Source of the DNA: Woeseiaceae bacterium
Lineage (GTDB): Bacteria; Pseudomonadota; Gammaproteobacteria; Steroidobacterales; Woeseiaceae
DNA length: 64,000 nt
NCBI GenBank assembly: GCA_030065985.1
Contig: JASJCM010000005.1
Coordinates: forward strand, 39,539-103,538
Reading direction: 5' to 3'
A model generated the notes under the pieces. It did not search any database. It saw only the letters and a program-made list of their open reading frames with translations, and had not been told where the DNA came from. A program made the translations under genes and the position numbers. Positions 9,272-17,711 of this stretch are shown here, in pieces; the stretch's first letter is position 1, and each line of letters starts with the position of its first letter.

Positions 9272-9691
9272 TTGGTCGCAAAACTGAAGCCACTGACGAC
9301 GCATCGCATCCTCGTTGTCGAAGACAACGAGCATGTCGCGTACATGCTCGATTTCCTGTTGCAGCGCGCCGGTTATGACGTCATCGCCGCGGCAAACGGC
9401 CGCGATGCCCAGGCCGCTATCGAGAATTTGCCGCCCACGGACGTCGTTCTTCTCGATTTGATGCTGCCGTATGTCTCCGGCTACCAGCTCATCGAGGACA
9501 TCCGTGACAACCACGCGTGGCAACACGTGCCGATCGTTGTTCTCTCAGGCAAGGTTCTCGAAGAGGATATCGTCGAGGCGCTCGATCGCGGTGCCAATGA
9601 CTACGTGACGAAGCCGTTTCGCCCGGAAGAGCTTCTTGCCCGCCTGCGCCGCATCGTTGCAGACCACGAACGTTTGGCAGGTGTCCGGTGA
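9272..9691 (+). CDS. Single-domain response regulator (receiver only)
   Basis: The start is TTG 9272; an in-frame stop just upstream (9266) leaves no earlier choice. All 139 residues form a receiver domain: acidic pocket VVEDNE, phospho-acceptor Asp62 in LLDLMLP, and Lys114 in VTKPF. There is no output domain, so it probably works by protein contact or phosphotransfer. Its stop overlaps the GTG of the YaiO-like gene (GTGA), which places it first in a tightly coupled operon with the YaiO, HEAT and glycosyltransferase genes. No partner kinase is encoded nearby. Confidence 0.92.
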   Translation: MVAKLKPLTTHRILVVEDNEHVAYMLDFLLQRAGYDVIAAANGRDAQAAIENLPPTDVVLLDLMLPYVSGYQLIEDIRDNHAWQHVPIVVLSGKVLEEDIVEALDRGANDYVTKPFRPEELLARLRRIVADHERLAGVR

Positions 9692-10788
9692 ATTGCGCGC
9701 GGCTGACTGGATTATTGCTGCTCGCATCGCTGTCGCTGGCAATGTCGCCTGCGTTCGCGGACCCGGCTGAACGCTTTGCCAACGCACGGTCGCTGATGCA
9801 TGACGGTCAGCTCGATGCAGCACTCGCTGCCATTGATACCTTGCGCGCGGATTATCCTGACGATGTCGACTACGCGTTTGCACGCGCTCAGGTACTCATA
9901 AGGCTCGGACGAAAGGGCGAGGCTGCCGATGAGCTGGATACTGCGATCGCGATGGCACCCGACTACGAGGATGTCTGGCGCACACGTTACAACCTGCTCA
10001 CCAGCCAGGACGACGACACGGAGGTCGAGGCGTTTCGCTTGCGGGCTGCCAGGCAGTTCCCCGCTGCAAATTGGTGGCGAGCATCGGGAGCAGCGAGCAG
10101 TCCTGCGTGGATGTTGTTGGTCGGCGCCGGTGCCGACTCGCTGAGCAATGACCTGCCCGGCTGGGACAACCAGTTCATAGAGGCTCACTACGAATACAGC
10201 GACACCGCCCGTTACATGGGCCGCGTGTCTCGCGATGCTCGCAATAGTATCGGGGACGTGACTGTCGGATTAGCCGGCGAATGGCAACTTCGCCCGTGGT
10301 TTACGGGCGCGAGCGTCGCGGTTACTGCAGACCCCGAGTTCCAGGCAAGCACGGGCTTCGAACTCCATGCCGGCCGTTCGTTTGGCGAGGGCTGGACAGC
10401 CACAGTTCGCTATCGCCACCGCGACTACGATAACGCGACCATCGGTACCGTGGTTACCGGCATCGAGAAATACCTGTCGGATTTTCGCATCGCCTACACG
10501 CTGGGCGCATCACGCCTTCACGGCGCCTCGAATTTCGCGAACCACGTCGTTAGCGGCAACTGGTTCTATCGCGAGGACTCCAGTGTCGGCGTGTCTCTTA
10601 GCGGCGGCCGGGAAGCCGAGGCCATTGGCGGCGGCCGGGTTGTCGAAACCGATGTTCGCGGGATGTCGCTCACGGGCCGTCATCGCTTGAACGAACGCCT
10701 CGGTCTGCATTGGTGGCTTGGCATTCATGAACAGGGCGATCTTTACCGGAGACGATTCGTTGGAATGGCTGTTTCGGTCAAGTTTTGA
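9688..10788 (+). CDS. YaiO-family outer-membrane beta-barrel protein with TPR-like N-terminus
   Basis: GTG 9688 overlaps the upstream stop. A signal peptide (LLLLASLSLAMSPAFA) leads into a TPR-like helical part (about 25-120; LDAALAAIDTLRADYP and GEAADELDTAIAMAPDY). The second half is beta-rich, with alternating aromatic strands, and ends GMAVSVKF with the terminal Phe typical of outer-membrane barrels. In E. coli yaiO also lies beside a glycosyltransferase gene (yaiP). The likely role is export or docking of the polymer made by the downstream glycosyltransferase; that is inference. The 3' end overlaps the next gene. Confidence 0.85.
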   Translation: MNCARLTGLLLLASLSLAMSPAFADPAERFANARSLMHDGQLDAALAAIDTLRADYPDDVDYAFARAQVLIRLGRKGEAADELDTAIAMAPDYEDVWRTRYNLLTSQDDDTEVEAFRLRAARQFPAANWWRASGAASSPAWMLLVGAGADSLSNDLPGWDNQFIEAHYEYSDTARYMGRVSRDARNSIGDVTVGLAGEWQLRPWFTGASVAVTADPEFQASTGFELHAGRSFGEGWTATVRYRHRDYDNATIGTVVTGIEKYLSDFRIAYTLGASRLHGASNFANHVVSGNWFYREDSSVGVSLSGGREAEAIGGGRVVETDVRGMSLTGRHRLNERLGLHWWLGIHEQGDLYRRRFVGMAVSVKF

Positions 10789-11833
10789 CTCGATCACGCT
10801 GATTGCGCTGTGGTCGATCGCTGCCGTTGTCGTAACAACGATCGTTCTGTTCGTGTATACAATGGGCTTGCGCATCGCGACGGTCGCGGGTGACCGGCGC
10901 CGGCAAGCTTTCCTGCGAGAATGGCGAGACGTGTTTGCGATGGCGGCACTCAGCGCGGACGCGGCCCGCGAACAGGAACTGCCACGCGTATCACGTGCCG
11001 ATCGCACCGACCTGCTTGAAGAATGGAACCGGGCACGCAGCATCGTCGATGGCTCCGCTGTCGACAACCTGATTGTCCTCGCGCAGCGCGTCGGCATTCC
11101 CGGACTCGCCTCGCGACTGCTGCGTCGTCGACGCGTTCAGTCGTTAATCATCGCAGTGCAGACCTTCGGGCACCTGCGTGACGACACACAGTTCGATGCA
11201 ATCCGTGAGTTTCTCGATCACCCGAACACCGCGCTGTCGATTACAGCGGCGACGTCACTGGTTGAAATCAGACCTCGATCCGGCATTGAGCTGGTCGTAC
11301 CCCGTATTCACGAGCGCCGCGACTGGCCCAGGAACAAGGTATCGATTCTGCTGCGTGAAGCCGGCAGTGAACTGATCAGCGAGCCGCTGTACCGCGCGAT
11401 CCGCTCGGCTGACAACGCCAACAAGACTTATCTGCTGCAGTTCGCGCGGCTGATCGATTCCGAAGTGCGTGACGCACTCGTCGAGGACCTGATTCGTGAA
11501 AGCAACGAGCCGGGTTTGCTGACGGCTGCCCTCAAGCTCGTGAGCGGCTACCGCGGCGTACCCCGCATCGCGGCATTGACGCAGCACGAAGCCTGGTTCG
11601 TGCGGATGCAGGCGGCTCGTGTGCTAGGCCGCATCGGCCAGGAGGAGCACCTGAGTCTGCTTGAGGCCCTGCTCGACGATCCCGAGTGGTGGGTACGTTA
11701 TCGCGCCGCGCAGTCAATAACGGCGCTACCGTTTCTTGGCCCTAACCAGCTGCGACAGTTACAAAGGCGCCAGAAAGACCGGTTCGCTGTCGACATCCTG
11801 CAGCAGTCGATGGCCGAGGTGGGGCTCGCATGA
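10727..11833 (+). CDS. Membrane-anchored HEAT-repeat protein
   Basis: Two starts are possible: ATG 10727 (poor ribosome site) and TTG 10760 (GGAG at 10748-10751, good spacing). Both overlap the YaiO-like gene. One N-terminal transmembrane helix (ITLIALWSIAAVVVTTIVLF) is followed by a basic stretch and about 300 residues of helical HEAT-like repeats with recurring pairs such as TAATSLVEI and QAARVLGRIG, ending in WWVRYRAAQSI. There are no catalytic motifs. It probably forms a cytoplasmic scaffold next to the glycosyltransferase, whose ATG overlaps its stop codon. The exact function is unknown. Confidence 0.85.
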   Translation: MNRAIFTGDDSLEWLFRSSFDSITLIALWSIAAVVVTTIVLFVYTMGLRIATVAGDRRRQAFLREWRDVFAMAALSADAAREQELPRVSRADRTDLLEEWNRARSIVDGSAVDNLIVLAQRVGIPGLASRLLRRRRVQSLIIAVQTFGHLRDDTQFDAIREFLDHPNTALSITAATSLVEIRPRSGIELVVPRIHERRDWPRNKVSILLREAGSELISEPLYRAIRSADNANKTYLLQFARLIDSEVRDALVEDLIRESNEPGLLTAALKLVSGYRGVPRIAALTQHEAWFVRMQAARVLGRIGQEEHLSLLEALLDDPEWWVRYRAAQSITALPFLGPNQLRQLQRRQKDRFAVDILQQSMAEVGLA

Positions 11834-13242
11834 CCATGCAGGACATAGTGCTTGGTGGCCAGTGGATCTTTCTCGCCTACTTTGTCGGGATCAACCTTGG
11901 TTACCTGATGCAGAACGTGATCGCCGCGATCGGCATTCGCAAGTACTTGCAGACATCCGAGCAATTCGAAGCCGAGAACGTATTCTCCGCGCTCGATATT
12001 CCGATCAGCGTAGTCGTGCCCGCCTACAATGAGTCTGCCTCAATCATCACCTCGGTCAAGGCGATGCTGCAGCTCGAGTATCCGCAGTACGAGCTGATTG
12101 TTGTTAACGATGGCTCCTCGGACGACACACTCGAGAAGCTCATCGATGAGTTTGACCTTCGTGAATTCCCAGAGGCCTACCGTGCACGAGTCGACTCGAA
12201 ACCGGTACGTGCCATCTATCGCTCAACGCGCATCCGCAACCTGCGTGTCATCGACAAGGAAAACGGTGGCAGTAAAGCCGACGCATCGAACGCTGGGATC
12301 AATGCCTGCCGCTATCCGCTCGTCTGCGTCGTCGATGCCGACTCGGTTCTGCAGCCCGACAGCCTGCGTCGTGTCGTGCGACCGTTCCTCGAGGACCCGA
12401 CGACCGTCGCCGTTGGCGGAACCGTGAGGATCGCAAACGGCTGCACAGTAAAGCAGGGCTTTCTCGAAAAGGTCGGCCTGCCGGGCAACTTTCTCGCGCT
12501 CGTGCAGGTCGTCGAATATCTGCGCGCGTTCCTGTTCGGCCGCATGGGATGGTCACCCATCAACGGCCTGCTGATTATCTCGGGCGCGTTCGGGCTGTTC
12601 CATAAGGAGACGCTGGTTGAAGCCGGTGGGTTTAACCCGGACGCAGTTGGCGAAGACATGGAGCTTGTGCTGCGCCTGCATCGGCTCATGAAAGAGAAAG
12701 GCAAGCCGTACCGGATCACGTTCGTACCGGACCCCGTTTGCTGGACGGACGCGCCCGAAAACCTGCGTGATCTGAAGAGCCAACGAGTGCGCTGGCAACA
12801 CGGCCTTGGGCAGTCGCTGGCACTCAACAAGTCACTCATCGGTAATCGCGATGGCGGTGCTGTCTCGTGGATCGCCATCCCTTTTTATCTGATCTTCGAG
12901 TTGTTCGGTCCGATCATCGAAGTCGCCGGCTATTTCTTCATCCTGCTGTGCGGCTACATGGGATGGCTGTCGTGGCCGGAGGCAGGGATCTTCCTGGGCC
13001 TCGCTATCGGTCTTGGCGTCTTGCTATCCACGAGCGCCATCATGCTCGAAGAACTGTCTTTCCACATGTACCCGAAAGCCAGCCAGCTTGGCCTGCTGTA
13101 CTTCATCGCTATCGTCGAGAACTTCGGTTTCCGGCAGCTAACCGCAATCTGGCGCTTCCAGGGTCTCATTCGCTGGCTGCGCGGCGGAGAGCACAAGTGG
13201 GAAACGATTACTCGCAGCTCCAGCCTCGCGGACGAGGCGTGA
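11830..13242 (+). CDS. Family 2 membrane glycosyltransferase, probable polysaccharide synthase
   Basis: ATGA overlap with the HEAT gene. One N-terminal helix is followed by a GT-A domain (about 55-330) with Asp94 (VNDGSSDD), the metal-binding DAD (169-171), GED (275-277) and the processive-type QRVRW (318-322). Then come several transmembrane helices (about 345-450). The layout matches processive synthases such as PgaC or BcsA-like enzymes, but no PilZ or other c-di-GMP-binding domain is visible. Together with the YaiO-like barrel it suggests synthesis and export of a surface polymer. The sugar cannot be read from the sequence. No deacetylase or PgaB-like gene is nearby. Confidence 0.9.
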   Translation: MTMQDIVLGGQWIFLAYFVGINLGYLMQNVIAAIGIRKYLQTSEQFEAENVFSALDIPISVVVPAYNESASIITSVKAMLQLEYPQYELIVVNDGSSDDTLEKLIDEFDLREFPEAYRARVDSKPVRAIYRSTRIRNLRVIDKENGGSKADASNAGINACRYPLVCVVDADSVLQPDSLRRVVRPFLEDPTTVAVGGTVRIANGCTVKQGFLEKVGLPGNFLALVQVVEYLRAFLFGRMGWSPINGLLIISGAFGLFHKETLVEAGGFNPDAVGEDMELVLRLHRLMKEKGKPYRITFVPDPVCWTDAPENLRDLKSQRVRWQHGLGQSLALNKSLIGNRDGGAVSWIAIPFYLIFELFGPIIEVAGYFFILLCGYMGWLSWPEAGIFLGLAIGLGVLLSTSAIMLEELSFHMYPKASQLGLLYFIAIVENFGFRQLTAIWRFQGLIRWLRGGEHKWETITRSSSLADEA

Positions 13243-13341
13243 TACCGTTTGGCAGGATTCGGGTGATTCGGTTCTATTGTCGATACACTGGCCTGAATCG
13301 ATAACTGGAACCGCCGGTCGTGAGACCGGTCACAACAGCTC

Positions 13342-14211
13342 ATGACTAATCCACAGAGTGTCGATCTCGTTCTGCGCCCGCGCGAGCGCGATCTCGGCGA
13401 ATTCACGGTACGACGGGTCCTACCGGCAGCACGACGACGTGCCATTGGTCCGTTCGTGTTCTTCGATCACATGGGCCCGGCCGTGTTTCCGCCAGGCAAA
13501 GGCATCGCCGTGCGGCCGCATCCGCACATCGGCATCGCGACGATCACGTATCTGTTTGAAGGACAAATCATGCATCGCGACAGTCTTGGCGTTACACAGG
13601 CTATCGAGGCCGGTGCCGTCAACCTGATGACAGCCGGGCGTGGCATCGTGCATTCGGAGCGCGCCGGTGACGATCTTGATGCGACGTCCAGTCTCCATGG
13701 CATCCAGTCGTGGATAGCCTTGCCCAATGACAAGGAAGAGATCGAGCCGGCGTTCGAACACATTCCGGCATCGGAATTGCCCGAGTTCGAACAAGGTGGC
13801 TGCACGATTCGCGTCATCATGGGCGAGTGCCTGGGCCGGAAGTCACCGGTGCCCACTTACTCGGAGACGCTGTATCTTGACGTCGTGATGCAGGTTGAGG
13901 GTACGTTGGCCCTGCCTGACGAGTGGGCGGAGTTTGCCGTCTACGTCGTTGAAGGCTCCGTCATGATCGACGGCGAGCACTATGAATCCGGCGCCATGGC
14001 GATCGCGGGCGGGAACAGCGCGTTGGCGATAACGGCCAACGCGGATTCCAGGGTCATGGTCATCGGTGGCGACTCAGTTGGGGAGCGCCATATCTACTGG
14101 AACTTCGTGCACAGCTCCGAGGCTCGCATCGAGCAGGCCAAGGACGACTGGCGGGAGGGCCGGTTTGAGATGGTGCCCGGCGACGGCGAATTTATTCCAC
14201 TTCCTGATTAA
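13342..14211 (+). CDS. Pirin family protein
   Basis: A bicupin of 289 residues. The pirin hallmarks are FVFFDHMGP, the metal ligands in RPHPHIG, the MHRDSLG strand and AGRGIVHSER, with the second cupin C-terminal. Pirins bind iron in the N-terminal cupin; some are quercetin dioxygenases and others regulate partners, so the biochemical role here is open. The ATG has no clear Shine-Dalgarno, and a CCGGTC/GACCGG hairpin (13314-13329) lies just before it. The 3' end overlaps the convergent lipoprotein gene by 20 bp. Confidence 0.92.
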   Translation: MTNPQSVDLVLRPRERDLGEFTVRRVLPAARRRAIGPFVFFDHMGPAVFPPGKGIAVRPHPHIGIATITYLFEGQIMHRDSLGVTQAIEAGAVNLMTAGRGIVHSERAGDDLDATSSLHGIQSWIALPNDKEEIEPAFEHIPASELPEFEQGGCTIRVIMGECLGRKSPVPTYSETLYLDVVMQVEGTLALPDEWAEFAVYVVEGSVMIDGEHYESGAMAIAGGNSALAITANADSRVMVIGGDSVGERHIYWNFVHSSEARIEQAKDDWREGRFEMVPGDGEFIPLPD

Positions 14212-14389
14212 GCGCTGCGACGAGGCTGTCGGTCGTTGACGGCGTGACCGTCACGTTGATCATGCGCTCGGCATCCGCGGCACTCAGAATCGAATTACCC
14301 GACGTGTAACTTGCGGGGTTGCTCGCGCAGCCGCCCGCTGCGAAAAGCACGGCCAGCAGCATCCAGATCCTGATCGTTCCCTTGTTCAT
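14192..14389 (-). CDS. Small lipoprotein of unknown function
   Basis: The start at 14389 is fixed by a strong GGGAGGT ribosome site; longer in-frame starts lack one. The 65-residue product begins MNKGTIRIWMLLAVLFAAGG followed by Cys, which is a plausible lipobox for lipid attachment after signal peptidase II cleavage. The mature part is about 45 residues with no recognised domain. Its stop lies within the convergent pirin gene. It is divergent from the Septum_form-domain gene. Confidence 0.7.
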   Translation of the reverse strand: MNKGTIRIWMLLAVLFAAGGCASNPASYTSGNSILSAADAERMINVTVTPSTTDSLVAALNQEVE

Positions 14390-14567
14390 GTTGACCTCCC
14401 TGGTCTTCATTGCCTGTTGCTCTAACAACGTCTCTGTTGCTTGGTGGTTGACAGGAACGGCCCATATGACAGTGATTCGCCTTGGACTTGACATAAAAAG
14501 TGCCTGCGGCGTCGAAGCGAGACTTGTGTCCTTCCGGCAGCAGGCAATACACGGATACTGGTGCTAC

Positions 14568-14588
14568 AGGCGCAGGGAGCGCCTTTTT
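14568..14588 (+). terminator. Hairpin plus T-run in the leader of the Septum_form-domain gene
   Basis: Stem AGGCGC / GCGCCT (14568-14573 and 14579-14584) with a 5-nt loop and a TTTTT tail (14584-14588). It ends 17 bp before the downstream ATG. No plus-strand gene ends nearby, so it could be an attenuator or the end of a short leader RNA. Confidence 0.5.
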
Positions 14589-14605
14589 CCCGCAGGGAGG
14601 CACGT

Positions 14606-15091
14606 ATGAAGAATCTGCTCGTTTACGCCCTGATTGGACTGGGCGTTGTCGCTTACAACGTATCGACCCAGGCTGATCGCGACGCCACGGGTGCAATCGT
14701 TTCCGAAGGAAGCGTCGATGCGTTCACGATTCGCGTTGGCGATTGCTTTAACGACACCGGCTCGATTTCGACCGCTGACGGCGGCGAAGTATCCAGCCTG
14801 CCGGCGGTGCCCTGCGCAGACCCGCACGATAACGAGGTGTACGCCGTATTCGACCTTAGCGTCTCCGAGTTTCCGGACGGCGACGCTATGTCCGAGATGG
14901 CGTTCGATGCCTGCCGCAATCGCTTCGATTCGTTCGTTGGCGTTGACTATGAGTCGTCGTCGCTCGACATTCTGACGCTCTACCCAACGCGCGAGAGCTG
15001 GGAACTGCAGGGCGACCGCGAAGTCGTTTGTGCTGTCTTCGAGATGAACGCGAATAAGCTGACCGGGTCGGCCAGAAACACCTCGATGTAA
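14606..15091 (+). CDS. Septum_form-domain (PF13845-like) membrane-anchored or secreted protein
   Basis: ATG 14606 has an excellent AGGGAGG site at 14593-14599. The 161-residue product has a short hydrophobic N-terminus (LLVYALIGLGVVAYNVS), then a domain with VGDCF, VPCADPHDNEVYAVFD, a spaced CRNRF and VVCAVF. These cysteine-containing blocks match my memory of the Septum_form family, which is best known in actinobacteria. Four conserved Cys suggest two disulfides outside the cytoplasm. The function is not established; the family name rests on a suggested septum link. It ends 6 bp before the convergent dehydrogenase gene. Confidence 0.7.
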   Translation: MKNLLVYALIGLGVVAYNVSTQADRDATGAIVSEGSVDAFTIRVGDCFNDTGSISTADGGEVSSLPAVPCADPHDNEVYAVFDLSVSEFPDGDAMSEMAFDACRNRFDSFVGVDYESSSLDILTLYPTRESWELQGDREVVCAVFEMNANKLTGSARNTSM

Positions 15092-15097
15092 GGGCGC

Positions 15098-16174
15098 CTA
15101 GAGCGCTTTCAGGCCCTCGGCATCGAGTTCACCGATGCCGAGCGATGCCGGTGTGCGTAAGGCCTCGCCGCCATAGTCGCGCGCCATCAGCACCGACGTG
15201 AGCCGGATCATCGCATCGATATTCGGCGTGTCGACGCCCACCTGTTTGCCCAGCGCAGACATGAATACGAGCCCGTAGCCAACGTCCTCGTTGAGATAGC
15301 GATGATCGAGCTGCGGCTGTGCGCCAATGCCCAGGAAGCCAGGCGCCTTGCGATAGCCCGTGCCGTAGTTCGCCTCGAGCATGTAACCCTGGCGCATGCC
15401 CATCTCCGGATCTGACAGCACCTCGATGCCAAGTGCAGCGCCAATCGCAATTCGCTCCTTGTCGAGCGCTTCGATCAAACGCCCTGTCGCGTCGCTGACG
15501 CCTTCCTCGTAGAAAAGGAACGCACCGCCCGTGCCCTCGATGCGCGCGGCGTTGGCCAGAGTCACGGCCGGATGAATGATCGGATTGGCGTTTTGCAGGC
15601 TCGTTTGCAGGACGCTGTTGGCGCGTTCCATGCCCGGATACACATCGCGGATCATCTCGAGTAACGCATCGGTATGCTTGCCTGGCAGTGCGGCAAGCAG
15701 GTTGCCCGCTTTGAGCTTGAGGAACACATGGATATGCCCGGGCTCGGTCAGGCGCACCGCGTAGTGCAGGGTCGAGGTCTCTGCGACGCGCACACTGTCG
15801 TCATCAACGGCAATGCCTGCCGCCGCCTTGAATGCGAGCGCCCCGCCGCAGGAACTCGGCGAGACAATCACGGTCTGCCCGGCTCTCAGCTTGCCGGCCA
15901 GTATCTGGCCAAAAGGCGCGGTGCTGAACGCAGGGCCGACGACGTAGATTAGCTCGGCATCGGTCAGTGCCTCGTCGATATCGTGGCCCGCGCTCACGAT
16001 CGTCGCGAAGCCCTCGATGTCGCCCTCGGCGCGAATCCCGCCGGCAGCCGCGATGGCCGCGACGTTATCGGGAAACTCCGGAAAATCGAACAGCCTGACG
16101 TCGTGGCCGTGATTTGCGCAGTCGAATGCCATGGCCGTGCCACCGGCGCCAGCGCCGAGTACTGTGATCTTCAT
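15098..16174 (-). CDS. NAD/NADP octopine/nopaline dehydrogenase family protein
   Basis: The start at 16174 follows a GGGAGATGACCT ribosome site. The N-terminal Rossmann fold starts at residue 1 with ITVLGAGAGGTAMA and continues with DVRLFDF. The C-terminal half is helical, with the family-typical NANPIIHPAVTLANAARIE (His as likely catalytic base) and EANYGTGY. At 358 residues it is the usual length. Members reduce imines formed from amino acids and 2-oxo acids, or act on related substrates; the substrate here cannot be told. It is divergent from the SQR gene, with the AT-rich SQR control region between. Confidence 0.88.
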   Translation of the reverse strand: MKITVLGAGAGGTAMAFDCANHGHDVRLFDFPEFPDNVAAIAAAGGIRAEGDIEGFATIVSAGHDIDEALTDAELIYVVGPAFSTAPFGQILAGKLRAGQTVIVSPSSCGGALAFKAAAGIAVDDDSVRVAETSTLHYAVRLTEPGHIHVFLKLKAGNLLAALPGKHTDALLEMIRDVYPGMERANSVLQTSLQNANPIIHPAVTLANAARIEGTGGAFLFYEEGVSDATGRLIEALDKERIAIGAALGIEVLSDPEMGMRQGYMLEANYGTGYRKAPGFLGIGAQPQLDHRYLNEDVGYGLVFMSALGKQVGVDTPNIDAMIRLTSVLMARDYGGEALRTPASLGIGELDAEGLKAL

Positions 16175-16304
16175 AGGTCATCTCCCTGGAAACGTCGCCG
16201 ATAGTAGCCCGCCGGCGATTTGCTGTAATTCCGTAATCGCCGAAGCGCTTGCCGCAGACAAGAATGAATCGCGAATGAAATTCGCTCTCATTTATTATCG
16301 TTTT

Positions 16305-16330
16305 ACTAAAGTAGTATTTACTAATTTAGT
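16305..16330 (+). promoter_or_regulatory. AT-rich inverted repeat in the SQR promoter, candidate SqrR/BigR-type operator
   Basis: ACTAAA at 16305-16310 is inverted as TTTAGT at 16325-16330. The interior holds TAGTATTTACT (16312-16322), an 11-mer that recurs at 18100-18110 near the repressor gene. The region is strikingly AT-rich for this genome. Confidence 0.55.
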
Positions 16331-16383
16331 TATTTGTAATATCGTAAGGCGGATTGCTGTCACATTAGGACAAGGGGAAGAAG

Positions 16384-17661
16384 ATGGCGAAGATCGTCGT
16401 GATGGGTGCCGGTATCGGCGGCATAACGCAGGCTTACGAACTGCGCGAGGAGCTCTCCAAAGACCACGAAGTCGTACTTATCGGTGATTCGGACCGCTTC
16501 GAATTCACGCCGTCCAATCCCTGGGTCGCCGTCGGGTGGCGCAAAGCCGAACAGATTACGATCGACCTCCCCGACCTGATGCAGAAATACGGCATCACGT
16601 TCAGCAGCGCTGGCGTACGTCGCATTCATCCCGATAACAGCAGCCTCGAGCTCAACGACGACTCAACGGTGGACTACGATTACCTGATCATCGCGACGGG
16701 TCCGAAGCTGGCTTTCGAGGAAGTCGAAGGCCTGGGTCCTGACGGGCATACGCAGTCCATCTGCAAGACCGGCCACGCCGACGCGTCGTTCATCAACTTC
16801 CAGGAACTCGTGGACAACCCGGGGCCGGTTATCGTCGGTGCGGCACCGATGGCCTCATGTTTCGGTCCGGCGTATGAGTACCTCTTCATCCTCGACACCG
16901 AACTCAAGAAGCGCAAGATTCGTGACAAGGTGCACATGCACTTTGTCACGCCTGAACCATATATCGGCCATCTCGGTCTCGACGGTGTTGGCGATACGAA
17001 GTCGTTACTCGAATCCGAGTTTCGCGATCGCCACATTCACTGGCATACCAACTCGAAGATCACCAAGGTAGAAGACGGCAAGATGCACTTCACTGAGGTG
17101 GACGAAGAAGGCAACGACAAAAAGGATCACGAACTCGAGTTCAAGCACTCGATGATCCTGCCTGCCTTCAAAGGCGTCGACGCAGTCAGCGGAATCGAAG
17201 GCCTCACAAACCCGCGCGACTTCATCCTGATCGATGAACACCAGCGGAATCCCAAGTACCGGAACATCTTCGCGGTCGGCGTCTGTGTCGCCATCCCCCC
17301 TGTCAATGCAACGCCGGTCGCGACAGGTGCTCCGAAGACGGGTTACATGATCGAGTCGATGGTCACCGCGACGACGCACAACATTGCAAACCTGCTCAGC
17401 GGCAAGGAACCCGAAAAGGAAGGCACGTGGAACGCCGTGTGTCTTGCGGACTTCGGCGACACCGGCGTAGCGTTTGTCGCGCTGCCGCAGATCCCGCCGC
17501 GTAACACGAACTGGGCATCGCGCGGCAAGTGGGTACACCTCGCGAAAATTGCGTACGAGAAATACTTCCTGCACAAGGTGCGTGCAGCGAAGACCGAGCC
17601 CTATTACGAGAAGATGGTGCTCAAGATGCTAGGCGCAGTACGCCTGAAAGAATCGAACTAG
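16384..17661 (+). CDS. sqr: Sulfide:quinone oxidoreductase
   Basis: A 425-residue FAD enzyme. The N-terminal dinucleotide fold is KIVVMGAGIGG; further FAD and NAD-like strands are DYLIIATGP and IFAVGVC. Cys127, Cys159 and Cys353 fall at the positions of the three conserved cysteines of type I SQR (Cys128, Cys160 and Cys356 in Acidithiobacillus numbering, from memory), which separates it from NADH dehydrogenases. It should oxidise sulfide to polysulfide or sulfane sulfur at the inner membrane and feed electrons to quinone. It is preceded by an AT-rich operator-like repeat and followed by a convergent SqrR/BigR-type repressor gene, so sulfide-induced expression is likely. Confidence 0.88.
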   Translation: MAKIVVMGAGIGGITQAYELREELSKDHEVVLIGDSDRFEFTPSNPWVAVGWRKAEQITIDLPDLMQKYGITFSSAGVRRIHPDNSSLELNDDSTVDYDYLIIATGPKLAFEEVEGLGPDGHTQSICKTGHADASFINFQELVDNPGPVIVGAAPMASCFGPAYEYLFILDTELKKRKIRDKVHMHFVTPEPYIGHLGLDGVGDTKSLLESEFRDRHIHWHTNSKITKVEDGKMHFTEVDEEGNDKKDHELEFKHSMILPAFKGVDAVSGIEGLTNPRDFILIDEHQRNPKYRNIFAVGVCVAIPPVNATPVATGAPKTGYMIESMVTATTHNIANLLSGKEPEKEGTWNAVCLADFGDTGVAFVALPQIPPRNTNWASRGKWVHLAKIAYEKYFLHKVRAAKTEPYYEKMVLKMLGAVRLKESN

Positions 17662-17711
17662 CGAACGAAGGCAGCCCGCATCGCAGAGAAGCCAAAGACT
17701 CGTTCCAGGCT

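Noticed and set aside
13319..13334. CGTGA-GACCGG-TCACA, a further CRP-like sequence
   Set aside because: It ends 7 bp before the pirin start codon, overlaps a small hairpin and has a different spacer, so it is more likely chance than an activator site.
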